A stretch of DNA of 64,000 nucleotides from Flavobacterium psychroterrae (GCF_018380615.1 NZ_JAGYVZ010000004.1:1-64000), one strand, 5' to 3'; shown: positions 35,461 through 44,999, counted from the first letter of the stretch. The notes: generated by a model from the letters alone, not told the origin. Numbers and translations: made by a program.

Positions 35461-37245
35461 TTAAGATTTTCTACTTTCTTTTTCCATTTTCTTTAATTCC
35501 TTTTCGTGTTGCTTCATCTCTTTTTCGTGGTGCTTCATTTCTATTTCATATTGTCTCATATCCTTATCATACTGCTTCATATTGACTTCGTACAATTTAG
35601 AATCTTTGCCGTATTTTTGTTCTACTTCCTGAGTAAATTTGTCCATGTCGACATTAAACTTCTCCATTGCAATTTCATACTTTGCCATTTCTTTTTCGAA
35701 AATGGCTTCTCTTTGAGACATGATTTCATCTACTTGTTTTTCAAATGCCGACATATCGGGCTCAAAAGCTTCCATCTTTTTTTCAAATTCAGCTATTTCC
35801 TTTTCAAATTTAGCCATTGCTACCTTATCTTTATGATCTGCAGGTGCCACAGGAGGTTTTGGCATTTTTGACATATCAACAGGCGGTGCCTGAGGCATTG
35901 GTCCGGTAGGAAAAACCGGAGGAATTGGTGGAGTAGGAGGCGTTAAATTTCCAGTATTAATATCAGCAACATTTGTTTCGCGAACTTCTACTACGCGATT
36001 CCCAATAACCATTGGTTTATCAATTGCCCCATCAGTTGTCAAACCAATTTTTTTAGAACCATTATTTTCTAATGTTACCACAATACCACAAGTTTTGATA
36101 GCTTCATCACCTTCCACCTGCATGCTTTGAGCTTCTCCCGTACCTTTTTGAATATCAACCTTAATAGCGGTTAATTCCTTTTTGGCATTTCTTTTTACAT
36201 CAGATATTACAACATCAATATCATGATTTTTCTTTAGCTTTTCAGCCATTTCTTTTAATTCCTGATCTGTAGTGTTCTTGTGGATTTTGAACACAAAAAC
36301 AGGATCTTTTTTCCCCGTAACTTCTTTAATATCATTTTGTTCTTTTCGCTCTTTTTCCTGTGCGATTGTTTTAATCTGAAATAAAAATACAAATGCTACA
36401 AGTGCCGGAATTATGGCGTAATACTTTAGATAATTTCGTTTTTTTGATTGATTTTTGTTTAACATGACAATTCGTTTTTTGATTAATGATTGATAAAAAT
36501 GATTGGTGATTGCAACACAACTCTCGTGTGTTGTTATTTTTAAAAGCGTGTACTGATACGCCTTTTTATCAGATATTTTTTTAGCCGCTTCGTTATCTGC
36601 AATAAATTCAAGATTTTGAAGAATCGCTTTTTTGTACAGCCAAATAATTGGATTGAACCAAAACAACACACAAAAGACTCTCGAAATCAATACATCTAAA
36701 GTATGATTCTGGTCGCTGTGTACTTTTTCGTGCTCAATAATATTCTCTAATTCTGATGCCGTAAACATTGATGAGTTGTAAACGATATAATCAAAATAAG
36801 AAAATGGAGCAATGTTTTCCTTAATATCCACAAATTTGAAATCTGCTTGTTGTTTTACTTCTTTACCTTTTAAAACCGAACTCAAACTATAAAAGTCAAT
36901 TGCAAATTTTATAAGTAAAGCCAGAAAACCAATACCGTAAATAGCAAGTAGAATATAGTTCCAGTTAATTTCAAAAGTTTCTTTTTCAATTTTTTGCGAT
37001 GAAACCTGAGCGTAATTTAAAGCCGAAATTGTATTTGTAACCATGGGTTGAACAGGAGCGGGCTCAATCCAGACAATTTGAGTATAAACTAAAAAAGGTA
37101 AAATTATAGAGGTAACCAAACCAGCCAATAAAAACCATCGGCTGCTATTGAAAAAAGTTTCCTTGCGCAACAAAAAATAATACGCGCAGTAAAACAATAC
37201 TAACAGTCCGCTTGATTTTGCGATAAAAATAAAAAGTGCTTCCAT
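35461..37245 (-). CDS. M56 (BlaR1/MecR1-type) membrane metallopeptidase with coiled-coil tail
   Basis: A 594-residue sensor-protease. Two N-terminal transmembrane segments, an extracellular loop and a third segment precede the zinc site HEKVH (about 181-185) in a conserved M56 domain, with a fourth segment near about 280. The periplasmic part has a proline-rich stretch (about 440-470, PPTPPIPPVFPTGPMP) then a long Lys/Glu-rich helical tail of Met-spaced heptads. There is no penicillin-binding domain, so the signal is not obviously a beta-lactam. Start taken at ATG 37245; the frame is open 10 residues further. The first 270 residues are closely paralogous to the broken copy upstream. Confidence 0.84.
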   Translation of the reverse strand: MEALFIFIAKSSGLLVLFYCAYYFLLRKETFFNSSRWFLLAGLVTSIILPFLVYTQIVWIEPAPVQPMVTNTISALNYAQVSSQKIEKETFEINWNYILLAIYGIGFLALLIKFAIDFYSLSSVLKGKEVKQQADFKFVDIKENIAPFSYFDYIVYNSSMFTASELENIIEHEKVHSDQNHTLDVLISRVFCVLFWFNPIIWLYKKAILQNLEFIADNEAAKKISDKKAYQYTLLKITTHESCVAITNHFYQSLIKKRIVMLNKNQSKKRNYLKYYAIIPALVAFVFLFQIKTIAQEKERKEQNDIKEVTGKKDPVFVFKIHKNTTDQELKEMAEKLKKNHDIDVVISDVKRNAKKELTAIKVDIQKGTGEAQSMQVEGDEAIKTCGIVVTLENNGSKKIGLTTDGAIDKPMVIGNRVVEVRETNVADINTGNLTPPTPPIPPVFPTGPMPQAPPVDMSKMPKPPVAPADHKDKVAMAKFEKEIAEFEKKMEAFEPDMSAFEKQVDEIMSQREAIFEKEMAKYEIAMEKFNVDMDKFTQEVEQKYGKDSKLYEVNMKQYDKDMRQYEIEMKHHEKEMKQHEKELKKMEKESRKS

Positions 37246-37359
37246 AATAATTATTTTTTTCTTTTTGAGTTTCAATCAGAGTCAGTATTCTGCGTAATTA
37301 AGCTGCCGAAATTTCTTCTTTTTATTTGTTAGGTTTGTGTTTATAATTAAAATAAAATC

Positions 37360-38936
37360 TTATTTATGTGTTTCAATTACAATAACCCCATTTTTTCCTT
37401 TATCGCCATATTTAGCCGTTGCCATTTCTCCTTTTAAAACATTCATGGTTTTTATATCACCATATTTATAGTCCTCAAAGTTAAAAGTTGAAGGCATTTC
37501 AACTCCGTCGATAATTACAAGTTTTTTTCCGTTAGAATCATTTTTACCGGAATTTGAAATGATAATTTGAGAACCTCCGTTGCTTGTCGTAATTTTTGTA
37601 GTATGATTATCTGAGTCTGTTGTTATAGTAGTTTCAGTATTTGCGCCAGAATTACTGTTAGTTTTTGTACTAATAATAGAATTATTGTTATCATTGGTTT
37701 GTAGTTTAGTTTTTTGTTTTTTTCCTGTGGTTATTTTTGAATCTTTACTTGTTTCATCAGCAGTTTGAATACCAACTTTTTTACTGCCGTTTTTGTCAGT
37801 TGTAACAATTATTCCAAAATCTTTGATAGTTTGAATTCCTCCTGTTTGAATAGATTGAGTTTGCTGATTTCCATTTCTGATCTCGATTTTAATTGAAACT
37901 AAATCGTTTTCAACGTTTCTTTTTATTTCAGAAGTTTTAAAGTCAATATTATGAAGTTCCTTTAATTTCTCTTTAATTTTTTCTAATTCTGAATCTGTAG
38001 AATTTTTATCAATTTTATAAACATCAACAGATTTTATTTCGCCTGAAAGTTCTTTTAAAGCCTGCTGTTTTTCTTTTGCTTCTATTTTAATTTGAAATAA
38101 AAGTACAAACGCAACAAGTGCTGGAATTACAAAGCAAAATTTCCATAAATTTCTCTTTTTTGATTGATTTTTGTTTAACATAATGATTCGTTTTTTGATT
38201 AATGATTGATAAAAATGATTGGTGATTGCAACACAATTTTCATGTGTTGTTAATTTTAAAAGCGTGTATTGATAGGCTTTTTTGTCGGATATTTTTTGAG
38301 CAGCTTCACTATCAGCAATGAATTCAAGATTTTGCAATATCGCTTTTTTGTACAGCCACATTATTGGATTGAACCAAAACAGTACACAAAATACTCTTGA
38401 AACCAAAACATCGATAGTATGGTTTTGTTCACTATGCACTTTTTCATGTTCAATAATACTCTCTAATTCTGATGCCGTAAACATTGATGAGTTGTAAACG
38501 ATATAATCAAAATAGGAGAAAGGAGCAATACTTTCGTTAACATCTATAAATTTAAAATCAGCTTGTTGTTGTATTTTTTCACCTTTTAAAACCGAATTTA
38601 AACTGTAAAAATCGACAGCAAATTTTATCAAAAGAGCTAAGAAACCAAGACTATAAAGTGCGAAATCAGATTCCAATTGATATTAAAAGCGTTATCCGAA
38701 ATAGTATCAAGCGTATTAATTTGATTATTATTCACATTTGCAATTGGATCAGCATCAACCAAAACAACTTTTGTAAAAACAATCAAAGGCAAAATAACCG
38801 ATGTAAACAAACCTGCTAATAAAAACCATCTGTTGTTCTTGAAAAAAGTTTCTTTCCGCAATAAAAAATAATAAGCACAATAAAATAACAGCAGTAATGC
38901 GCCTGATTTAATCATAAATGTAAAAAGTGCTTCCAT
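37360..38936 (-). pseudogene. M56 (BlaR1-type) membrane metallopeptidase, frameshifted
   Basis: Residues 1-99 (38936-38637) carry the first transmembrane segments, and the rest (to 37360) continues in another frame with the HEKVH zinc site. Alignment with the intact paralog (WNYILLAIYGIGFLALLIKF) puts the break near 38660-38672, where WNLIS meets ALYSLGFLALLIKF; a one-base loss explains it. The C-terminal tail ends in a TonB-plug-like segment, MNVLKGEMATAKYGDKGKNGVIVIET. The 3' part is otherwise well preserved, so the break is recent, a sequencing error, or a programmed shift. Confidence 0.78.
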
Positions 38937-38942
38937 AACCGA

Positions 38943-39311
38943 TTATTTTTCTTCTTGTGGCGTTTCAATCATGGCAAGGATTTCACGTAATTCTGCTGCC
39001 GAAATTTTTTCTTCTTTAGCAAAAAACGAAACCATATTTTTATATGAACTATTAAAATAGTTGTCAATCGCAGTATTCATATATTTTTTGCTGTAGGCTT
39101 CTAAAGTAATAATTGGATAATATTGATGCGTGTTTCCAAAAGCATTGTGAGCCACAAAACCTTTCTCCTCAAGATTGCGCACAATGGTAGATAATGTATT
39201 GTAATGCGGTTGATCCTCAGTAATTTCTGCCTGAACCTCTTTTACGAATGCTTTTTTAAGCTTCCATAAAATGTGCATGATTTCCTCTTCTTTGTTCGTT
39301 AGCTTTTGCAT
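38943..39311 (-). CDS. blaI: BlaI/MecI/CopY-family repressor
   Basis: A 122-residue winged-helix repressor. LTNKEEEIMHILWKLKKAFVKEVQ (about 4-27) and NTLSTIVRNLEEKGFVAHN (about 39-57) are the family HTH signature, and the C-terminus forms the dimer helix, including the site cleaved by the M56 partner. It is first in the minus-strand cluster, 6 bases before the M56 gene, as in bla/mec operons. An inverted repeat overlapping its own promoter suggests autoregulation. Confidence 0.92.
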   Translation of the reverse strand: MQKLTNKEEEIMHILWKLKKAFVKEVQAEITEDQPHYNTLSTIVRNLEEKGFVAHNAFGNTHQYYPIITLEAYSKKYMNTAIDNYFNSSYKNMVSFFAKEEKISAAELREILAMIETPQEEK

Positions 39312-39329
39312 GTTTTTCTAATTTTAATT

Positions 39330-39374
39330 CAAACCTACAACTATTTTTCTAGTTACGCAACTATAAATATAGTT
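39330..39374 (-). promoter_or_regulatory. BlaI-type operator overlapping its own promoter
   Basis: On the minus strand TTG (39360-39358) and TAGGTTTG (39337-39330), 20 bases apart, form a Bacteroidetes promoter. The inverted repeat AACTATA-AA-TATAGTT (39359-39374) overlaps the -33 end, and AACTA-N6-TAGTT (39339-39354) lies between the boxes. The repeated AACTA / TAGTT half-sites look like repressor binding sites, probably for the BlaI-type protein 20 bases downstream. Confidence 0.6.
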
Positions 39375-39439
39375 ATTTAACTAAAAAATACGTTTGATTA
39401 CTTTTTAAACGTAGGTAAATAAGGGTTTTTATTGTACTG

Positions 39440-39790
39440 TTGGGATGGGAAAAAAAATTACTGCAAAGCGCCTGAAGTTTTTTTTATAAGTAAAATGAAA
39501 TAAGAATAAAGAAATTTTACCACAGAGCCCACAAAGTTTTTTATAAGTAATAGTGTTGACAAACGCAGAGTTCACAAAGCTTTGTATTGATAAAGCTTTA
39601 TGAACTCTGTATTTTATAAAACCACGCATTAAATAACTTTGCGTGCTCTGTGGTAAAAATTAGTTAAGTATTTGAAATTTATATTTTTTTTTGGCATTAA
39701 ACAAACATACAGCTTTGTGAACTTTGTGTTTTATAAAACCAAGCATTGAAAAAAACTTTGTACACTTTGCGGTAAAATCACTAAGTGTTT
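39440..39790. repeat. Degenerate inverted repeats, TTTACCACAGAG type
   Basis: This gap holds TTTACCACAGAGCCCACAAAG (about 39517) and its near-complement CTTTGCGTGCTCTGTGGTAAAA (about 39641), plus several TTTATAAAACCA / ACAAAGCTTTG blocks. The set can fold into long hairpins. These words recur in flavobacterial intergenic repeats; no gene is seen. Confidence 0.6.
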
Positions 39791-39825
39791 AAAAATAAAT
39801 AACTTCTAATTAAATCAGGAAGATT

Positions 39826-41043
39826 TTAAGAAATTTTCTCCGCCAGTAAAGCTTTTCTAATCCAAAAACAACAAAGCGTAGCAATTACACCAATACAAGC
39901 CATAAAAAGCCAATTGAGCTGATAGCCTAAACGGGAAATTATTTCGAATCCCACTTTTGAACTGATAATATGAGCGAGACTAAAACTCATCGTATAAAGC
40001 GCCATATAGCGACCTTCCTGACCACGTGGAGCGCGACTCATTGCAAAAGCATTCGAAAAAGGAAACGCCAGAATTTCTCCAAGCGAAATACAAATCATAC
40101 TTATAACTAATATTCCTGCCCAAACATTAATCAGCAATAAAAAGAAGCTCAGCGACATTATAAACGACCCAAGAAGAATAATTCTTATTTTCGGAAAGCC
40201 TTTTCTTTCCATAAAACCAACAGTTGGCATTTCTAAAGCAAAAATCAAAAGTCCGTTTAAAGTCATTAATAAACCAGTCTGAAATTCACTTAAACCAAAT
40301 TTTTCGCTGTGATATAAAGGAAGAGTTGTAAAAAGCTGAAAGAAAATCATAGCCGTTACAAAACTCACAAACAAGAAAATCCAAAAGATTTTATCATGAA
40401 AAACCGATTTTACAATTGTACCACTTTCCATTTTATCACCATGTTCTGTCTTTTTCTTTTCCTTAACCAATAGCGCAAAAATCGAAATTGAAATAATACA
40501 TGAAGCGCCATCGACCCAGAATAAACCTGAATATCCAATTCCCATAATAATTAAACCACCCAAAGCTGGTCCGGCAGCAAAACCTAAATTCACCGCTAAA
40601 CGTACTAAAGTTAGGGCACGAGTTCTGTTTTCGGGTTTGGCATAAGCGCCAAGCGAAACAAACATAGCAGGTCTGAACATATCTGCAATGGTCATTAAAA
40701 TAAACATCGCAATACAAAGCGCCCAGAAAGTAGTAATATATTGTACAAAGAATAACGAAACACCACTTGTGAATAAACTAAAAATCATGATTTTATAAAA
40801 CCCAATTTTATCAGATAATTTTCCGCCTAACCAGGAACCCAACATTGAGCCTAAACCAAACGCAACCATAATCCAACCTACCTGATTATAAGTAAAATGA
40901 AGATCTTCTTTTAAATATTTTGATAAAAACGGAAGCACCATTGTTCCGGCACGATTGATAAAGGTAACAATTGTAAGTATCCAAATTTCTCGTGAAAATC
41001 CTTTAAAATTATTGATGTAGTGACTAAAAGCAGTTCTGAGCAT
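39826..41043 (-). CDS. MFS transporter, drug efflux-like
   Basis: A 405-residue inner-membrane protein with 12 predicted transmembrane segments. MFS motif A is visible as GSWLGGKLSDKIGF (about 69-82), and the second half repeats it in weaker form. The overall pattern (LRTAFSHYINNFKGFSREIWILTIVTFINRAGTMVLPF) is that of DHA1-type proteins annotated as multidrug efflux. I set the start at ATG 41043; a GTG at 41064 is in frame. Substrate unknown. Confidence 0.82.
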   Translation of the reverse strand: MLRTAFSHYINNFKGFSREIWILTIVTFINRAGTMVLPFLSKYLKEDLHFTYNQVGWIMVAFGLGSMLGSWLGGKLSDKIGFYKIMIFSLFTSGVSLFFVQYITTFWALCIAMFILMTIADMFRPAMFVSLGAYAKPENRTRALTLVRLAVNLGFAAGPALGGLIIMGIGYSGLFWVDGASCIISISIFALLVKEKKKTEHGDKMESGTIVKSVFHDKIFWIFLFVSFVTAMIFFQLFTTLPLYHSEKFGLSEFQTGLLMTLNGLLIFALEMPTVGFMERKGFPKIRIILLGSFIMSLSFFLLLINVWAGILVISMICISLGEILAFPFSNAFAMSRAPRGQEGRYMALYTMSFSLAHIISSKVGFEIISRLGYQLNWLFMACIGVIATLCCFWIRKALLAEKIS

Positions 41044-41094
41044 TATAAAAAAATTATTTGCCACAAAGTTAGGAAACTTTGTACGTATCAGCGG

Positions 41095-41125
41095 TTGCTG
41101 CTTTGTTACTTTTAAACTATTTTTG
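41095..41125 (+). promoter_or_regulatory. Promoter of the DUF1684 gene
   Basis: TTG (41095-41097) and TATTTTTG (41118-41125), 20 bases apart, lie 15 bases before the ATG at 41140. Confidence 0.6.
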
Positions 41126-41139
41126 CTAAAATTTAAAAG

Positions 41140-41739
41140 ATGAAAAATAGTATTCCTTTTTTAGTATTACTGCTCGTTAATTTCTGTTTTGGACAAAATA
41201 AATTTGATCAGAAGAAAGCTGAAAAATTTCAAAAGCAAATAAATTCAGAATATGCTGACGCAAAGACAAGTCCGTTGATGGAAGAAGATTTAAAAACGTT
41301 TAAAACTTTAGATTTTTATCCCATAAATGGTAAATATTTTGTGAATGCAAAATTTGAAAAAGCCGAAAATGAGAAAATTTTCGAAATGAAAACTACAGGA
41401 ACAAGAACTCCACAATATATTAAATACGGAACTTTATATTTTACAATTGATGGCGTTGCGCTTCAACTGAATGTGTACAGAAATATAGAACTCTCTAAGA
41501 AAAAGGAATATAAAGATCATTTGTTTTTGCCATTTTCGGATTTGACTTCCGGTAAAGAAAGTTATATTGGCGGAAGATATATTGATTTAAAAATTCCAAA
41601 AGGCAATACAATTGCAGTAGATTTTAATCAGGCATATAATCCGTATTGTGCTTATAATCATAAGTATTCTTGTCCGCTTGTTCCGTTAGAAAATGATTTG
41701 AATGTAGCCATTAAAGCAGGAGTTAAAACGTTTCATTAA
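41140..41739 (+). CDS. Exported DUF1684 protein
   Basis: A 199-residue protein with a signal peptide (ends near NFCFGQ). The body matches DUF1684: the YINGRYFVNAKFE-like start region and the strongly conserved YIGGRYIDL... VDFNQAYNPYCAYNHKYSCPLVPLENDL block, with cysteines and histidines suggesting a buried site. Function unknown. It overlaps the tatD-like gene by one base (TAATG), so the two are probably co-translated. Confidence 0.86.
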   Translation: MKNSIPFLVLLLVNFCFGQNKFDQKKAEKFQKQINSEYADAKTSPLMEEDLKTFKTLDFYPINGKYFVNAKFEKAENEKIFEMKTTGTRTPQYIKYGTLYFTIDGVALQLNVYRNIELSKKKEYKDHLFLPFSDLTSGKESYIGGRYIDLKIPKGNTIAVDFNQAYNPYCAYNHKYSCPLVPLENDLNVAIKAGVKTFH

Positions 41740-42386
41740 TGGAATTCTTTAATTGTCATACACATCAATTTACCGGTCAATCTAATATTTTGGAATTGGT
41801 AAATCAATATCCTCAGGAACTTGATGCTGCAATTCCGTTTTATTCTGTCGGAATTCATCCGTGGTATATTAAGGAAGATCAAATTGATGAAGATTTGAAA
41901 ATTATAGAAGAAAAATTACAAACCAAAAATTGTCTGGCAATTGGCGAATGTGGTTTAGACAAACGAATCGAGATTCCGTTAGATCAGCAAATTATAGTTT
42001 TTGAAAAGCAATTGGCTTTGGCCGAAAAATATAAAAAGCCCGTTATCATACATTGCGTCGCTGCTTTTCAGGAAATAACCGAAATCAGGAAAAAATTAAA
42101 GATTTCAGTTCCAATGATTATTCATGGTTTTTCAAAAAACGGACAATTAGCCAATCAACTTATTTCGGCAGGATTTTATCTTTCCTTAGGGAAATATTTA
42201 CTTAGAAATCCGGATTTAAAAACCGTGTTTCAAAGTATTCCAAACGATCGATTTTTTCTTGAAACCGACACAATCGACGAAAGAATTGAACAGGTTTACA
42301 ATTTAGCATCAGAATATAAAAATATAACAATTAAAGAATTACAAGACGTTATCTCAAGTAATTTTAAAACTGTATTTGAGAAGTAA
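41739..42386 (+). CDS. TatD-family metal-dependent hydrolase
   Basis: A 215-residue amidohydrolase-fold protein. The N-terminal NCHTHQF is the HxH metal pair, IGECGLD holds the conserved Glu, and VIIHCV, IHGFS and FLETDT mark later metal ligands and the Asp. It is shorter than E. coli TatD (260), but all motifs are present. Family members act as DNA 3'-exonucleases; the role here is inferred. Confidence 0.88.
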   Translation: MEFFNCHTHQFTGQSNILELVNQYPQELDAAIPFYSVGIHPWYIKEDQIDEDLKIIEEKLQTKNCLAIGECGLDKRIEIPLDQQIIVFEKQLALAEKYKKPVIIHCVAAFQEITEIRKKLKISVPMIIHGFSKNGQLANQLISAGFYLSLGKYLLRNPDLKTVFQSIPNDRFFLETDTIDERIEQVYNLASEYKNITIKELQDVISSNFKTVFEK

Positions 42387-42466
42387 AAGTTTAAGGAAAG
42401 CAAACTTTAAACTTTAAACATGAAACTTGAAACAAAAAATTAAAAAACTAAAAAAACAAAAATAGA

Positions 42467-43183
42467 ATGGCAGAGTGGACAGAAAGAGCCGAGCTTTTAT
42501 TTACAAAAGAAGGATTGCACAACTTACAAAACTCTCACGTTTTAATAGTGGGTTTAGGAGGAGTTGGATCATTTGCAGCTGAATTTTTAGCGAGAGCCGG
42601 AGTAGGAAGTATGACAATTGTAGATGGTGATGTTGTGGATATTACAAACATTAACAGACAATTACCAGCCTTACATTCAACCGTAGGACAACCTAAAATT
42701 ACAATTGTAGGCGATCGTTTAATGGACATTAATCCAGAATTGAAACTAACCCGTGTTCAGGAATTTTTATCTCCGGAAAGAGCTTTTGAGATCGTTTCTC
42801 CAGAGTTTGACTATGTTTTAGATTGCATTGACAGTATTACGCCAAAGCTGAATTTAATCATTGGAGCAAAACGCAAAAGAGTAAAAATTATAAGCAGTAT
42901 GGGCGCTGGCGGAAAAATGTTAGCATCAAAAGTAAAAGTAACTGATATTTCTAAAACCATAAATTGTTACTTTTCTAAAGCCATCAGAAAACGCTTAAAA
43001 GCAGAAAAAATCAATAAATTAAAAGTTGTTTTCTCTTCTGAAATTCAAGATGAAAAAAGCTTAAAATTAACCGATGGGAAAAACTATAAAAAATCTTTCT
43101 ACGGAACAAATAGCTATATGCCCGGATTATTTGGTTTATATGTAGCCGAAACCGTTATTAGACATTTGTTGAAAAAAGAATAA
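42467..43183 (+). CDS. tcdA: tRNA threonylcarbamoyladenosine dehydratase
   Basis: A 238-residue ThiF/E1-like enzyme. The Rossmann nucleotide loop GLGGVGSFAAEFLARAGVG (about 27-45) and DGDVVDITNINRQLPA (about 51-66, adenylation site) are followed by DCIDSITPKL and a typical C-terminal half. TcdA catalyses ATP-dependent cyclisation of t6A37 in tRNA to ct6A. Length is slightly below that of E. coli (268). Confidence 0.88.
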   Translation: MAEWTERAELLFTKEGLHNLQNSHVLIVGLGGVGSFAAEFLARAGVGSMTIVDGDVVDITNINRQLPALHSTVGQPKITIVGDRLMDINPELKLTRVQEFLSPERAFEIVSPEFDYVLDCIDSITPKLNLIIGAKRKRVKIISSMGAGGKMLASKVKVTDISKTINCYFSKAIRKRLKAEKINKLKVVFSSEIQDEKSLKLTDGKNYKKSFYGTNSYMPGLFGLYVAETVIRHLLKKE

Positions 43184-43186
43184 ATA

Positions 43187-43272
43187 GAGTTACTAAGTTG
43201 CTAAGCTTCTAAGTTACTAAGGTGTAGCTGAAAAACTTAGCAACTTAGCAACTCAGAACCTTAGTAACTTAA
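43187..43272. repeat. Inverted-repeat cluster of AGTTACTAAG words
   Basis: GAGTTACTAAGTTGCTAAGC...CTAAGTTACTAAG and CTTAGCAACTTAGCAACTCAG...CTTAGTAACTT can pair with each other. The hairpin lies between tcdA and the HAD gene; it has no T-tail. It may act as a processing or stabilising structure. Confidence 0.5.
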
Positions 43273-43277
43273 AAAAA

Positions 43278-43940
43278 ATGATTAAAACAGTAATTTTTGA
43301 CATGGATGGTGTAATTGTAGACACGGAACCAGTTCACCGTTATGCGTATTACAAACAATTCACAGAATTAAATATCGACGTGACCGAAGAAATGTACACT
43401 TCGTTCACCGGATTTTCGACTCGAAATACATTTCAGACTTTGAAAGGATTTTTTCCAGCTATAGAGCATGAAGTAGAAGATTTGATTCAGAGAAAACGAA
43501 GCATTTTTAATGACGCCTTTGACACCAAACAAGATTTGTATTTATTAGAAGGCGTAGAGGATTTAATTAAAGATTTGTATGCTAACGGAATACAATTGAT
43601 TTTAGCTTCATCGGCTTCAAAAGTTACAATCGAACGCGTTTTCACAAGGTTCAATCTGCATCAATATTTTACAGACGTAGTTAGTGGAGAAGATTTTCCG
43701 CAGTCAAAACCTAATCCGGCAATTTTTGTTCATGCAGCTTCTTTATCCATTGCTCCAAAAGATGATTGCATTATAATTGAAGACAGCACAAATGGTGTAA
43801 GGGCGGCAAAAGCAGCAGGAATTTATTGTGTAGGATATAATAGTCACCATTCAAAATCACAAGATTTATCAGATGCTGATATTATTATCAATGAGTTTAA
43901 TGAGTTAGATGCTCAAAAAATATCACAGCTAAAGGGCTGA
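43278..43940 (+). CDS. HAD-family phosphatase, beta-phosphoglucomutase-like
   Basis: A 220-residue HAD hydrolase. Motif I is VIFDMDGVIVDTEPVH (D8, D10), motif II LASSASKV, motif III K in SKPNPAIF, and motif IV IIEDSTNGVRAAKAAG. The small alpha-helical cap after motif I places it in the subfamily of beta-phosphoglucomutase and sugar phosphatases. The exact substrate is unknown. Confidence 0.87.
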   Translation: MIKTVIFDMDGVIVDTEPVHRYAYYKQFTELNIDVTEEMYTSFTGFSTRNTFQTLKGFFPAIEHEVEDLIQRKRSIFNDAFDTKQDLYLLEGVEDLIKDLYANGIQLILASSASKVTIERVFTRFNLHQYFTDVVSGEDFPQSKPNPAIFVHAASLSIAPKDDCIIIEDSTNGVRAAKAAGIYCVGYNSHHSKSQDLSDADIIINEFNELDAQKISQLKG

Positions 43941-43958
43941 ATTATAGAAAATTTAACA

Positions 43959-43987
43959 TTTGTTCGCTAATTGAATTTGTAAATTTG
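43959..43987 (+). promoter_or_regulatory. Promoter of the DUF2911 gene
   Basis: TTTG (43959-43962) and TAAATTTG (43980-43987) lie 17 bases apart, 24 bases before the ATG at 44012. Confidence 0.55.
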
Positions 43988-44011
43988 AACAAAACAAAAT
44001 AAACTCAAAAA

Positions 44012-44854
44012 ATGAAAAAACTACTTATTGCATTAGCCATCATTTTGGCTCCTTTTGCTACAGAAGCACAAATAAAAACACCACAGGCCAGTCCTAAAGG
44101 ATATATTAAACAAACAGTAGGATTAACTGATGTTGAAGTTACGTATTCAAGACCGGGAGCAAGAGGCAGAGCGGTATTTGGAAATTTAGTTCCGTTTGGT
44201 AAATTATGGAGAACCGGAGCTAACGAAAACACAATCATTAATTTTAGTGATGATGTTGTAATTGACGGTAAAACATTGAAAAAAGGAAAATATTCAATTT
44301 ACACCATTCCTAAAATCGAAAGCTGGGAAGTTATATTTTATCTTTCTACAGACAATTGGGGATTACCTGAAACATGGAATGAAGCTTATGTTGCTTTAAG
44401 AACTACTGTGAAAGAAGATGCATTACCAACTCCGGTTGAGACTTTTACAATTGGTATTAATGGTTTAGATCCAAATTTTGGATACCTTGAAATGGCTTGG
44501 GAAAACTCTCACGTATCATTGAAATTTGAAGTTCCAACTGCTAAAGTTGCAGTTTCAAGTATCGAAAAAACTTTGGCTGGACCAACTTCTACTGATTACT
44601 TTTCTGCAGCTACATACTTATTTCAATCAAACGCAAATATTGAAACTGCCAGAACTTATGTAGATAAATCGCTAGATATGAGTGCTGAAAAACCTTATTT
44701 TATTTTAAGATTAAAAGCACAAATCCAAGCAAAACAAGGAGACAAAAAAGGAGCGGTTGAAACTGCAAAAGCTTCACTTGCAGCCGCAGAAGCAGCTAAT
44801 AACCAGGATTACGTAAAACTAAATAAAGATAGTATTGCTGAATGGAGCAGATAA
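44012..44854 (+). CDS. Exported DUF2911 protein
   Basis: A 280-residue protein with signal peptide (ends ATEAQ). The DUF2911 domain (about 25-170) includes VEVTYSRPGARGRAVFGNLVPFGKLWRTGANENTII, a signature of this Bacteroidetes family, and the rest is a helical tail with TPR-like character (ARTYVDKSLDM, KAQIQAKQGDKKGAVETAKASL). Function unknown. Confidence 0.9.
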   Translation: MKKLLIALAIILAPFATEAQIKTPQASPKGYIKQTVGLTDVEVTYSRPGARGRAVFGNLVPFGKLWRTGANENTIINFSDDVVIDGKTLKKGKYSIYTIPKIESWEVIFYLSTDNWGLPETWNEAYVALRTTVKEDALPTPVETFTIGINGLDPNFGYLEMAWENSHVSLKFEVPTAKVAVSSIEKTLAGPTSTDYFSAATYLFQSNANIETARTYVDKSLDMSAEKPYFILRLKAQIQAKQGDKKGAVETAKASLAAAEAANNQDYVKLNKDSIAEWSR

Positions 44855-44888
44855 TAATTCGTTGAATTGTTAAATTCCAAACTTTTTT

Positions 44889-44936
44889 AAATTCCAAATT
44901 CCAAAGCTTGTATAGTTTTGGAATTTGGAATTTTTT
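44889..44936 (+). terminator. Terminator after the DUF2911 gene
   Basis: A perfect 17-bp stem (44889-44905 with 44917-44933) made of AAATTCCAAATTCCAAA is followed by T-rich sequence. Confidence 0.8.
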
Positions 44937-44999
44937 CATTTTGTGATTTCTCGCTTCGGTAGAAAATGACAAAATTTATTTCATTCGAATAATAAATAG

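Noticed and set aside
35506..35871. 121-residue plus-strand frame rich in Phe, His and Leu
   Set aside because: Antisense shadow of the coiled-coil tail of the M56 gene.
39429..39629. 66-residue frame in the gap before the MFS gene
   Set aside because: It is made of the inverted TTTACCACAGAG and TTTATAAAACC repeats; no start context.
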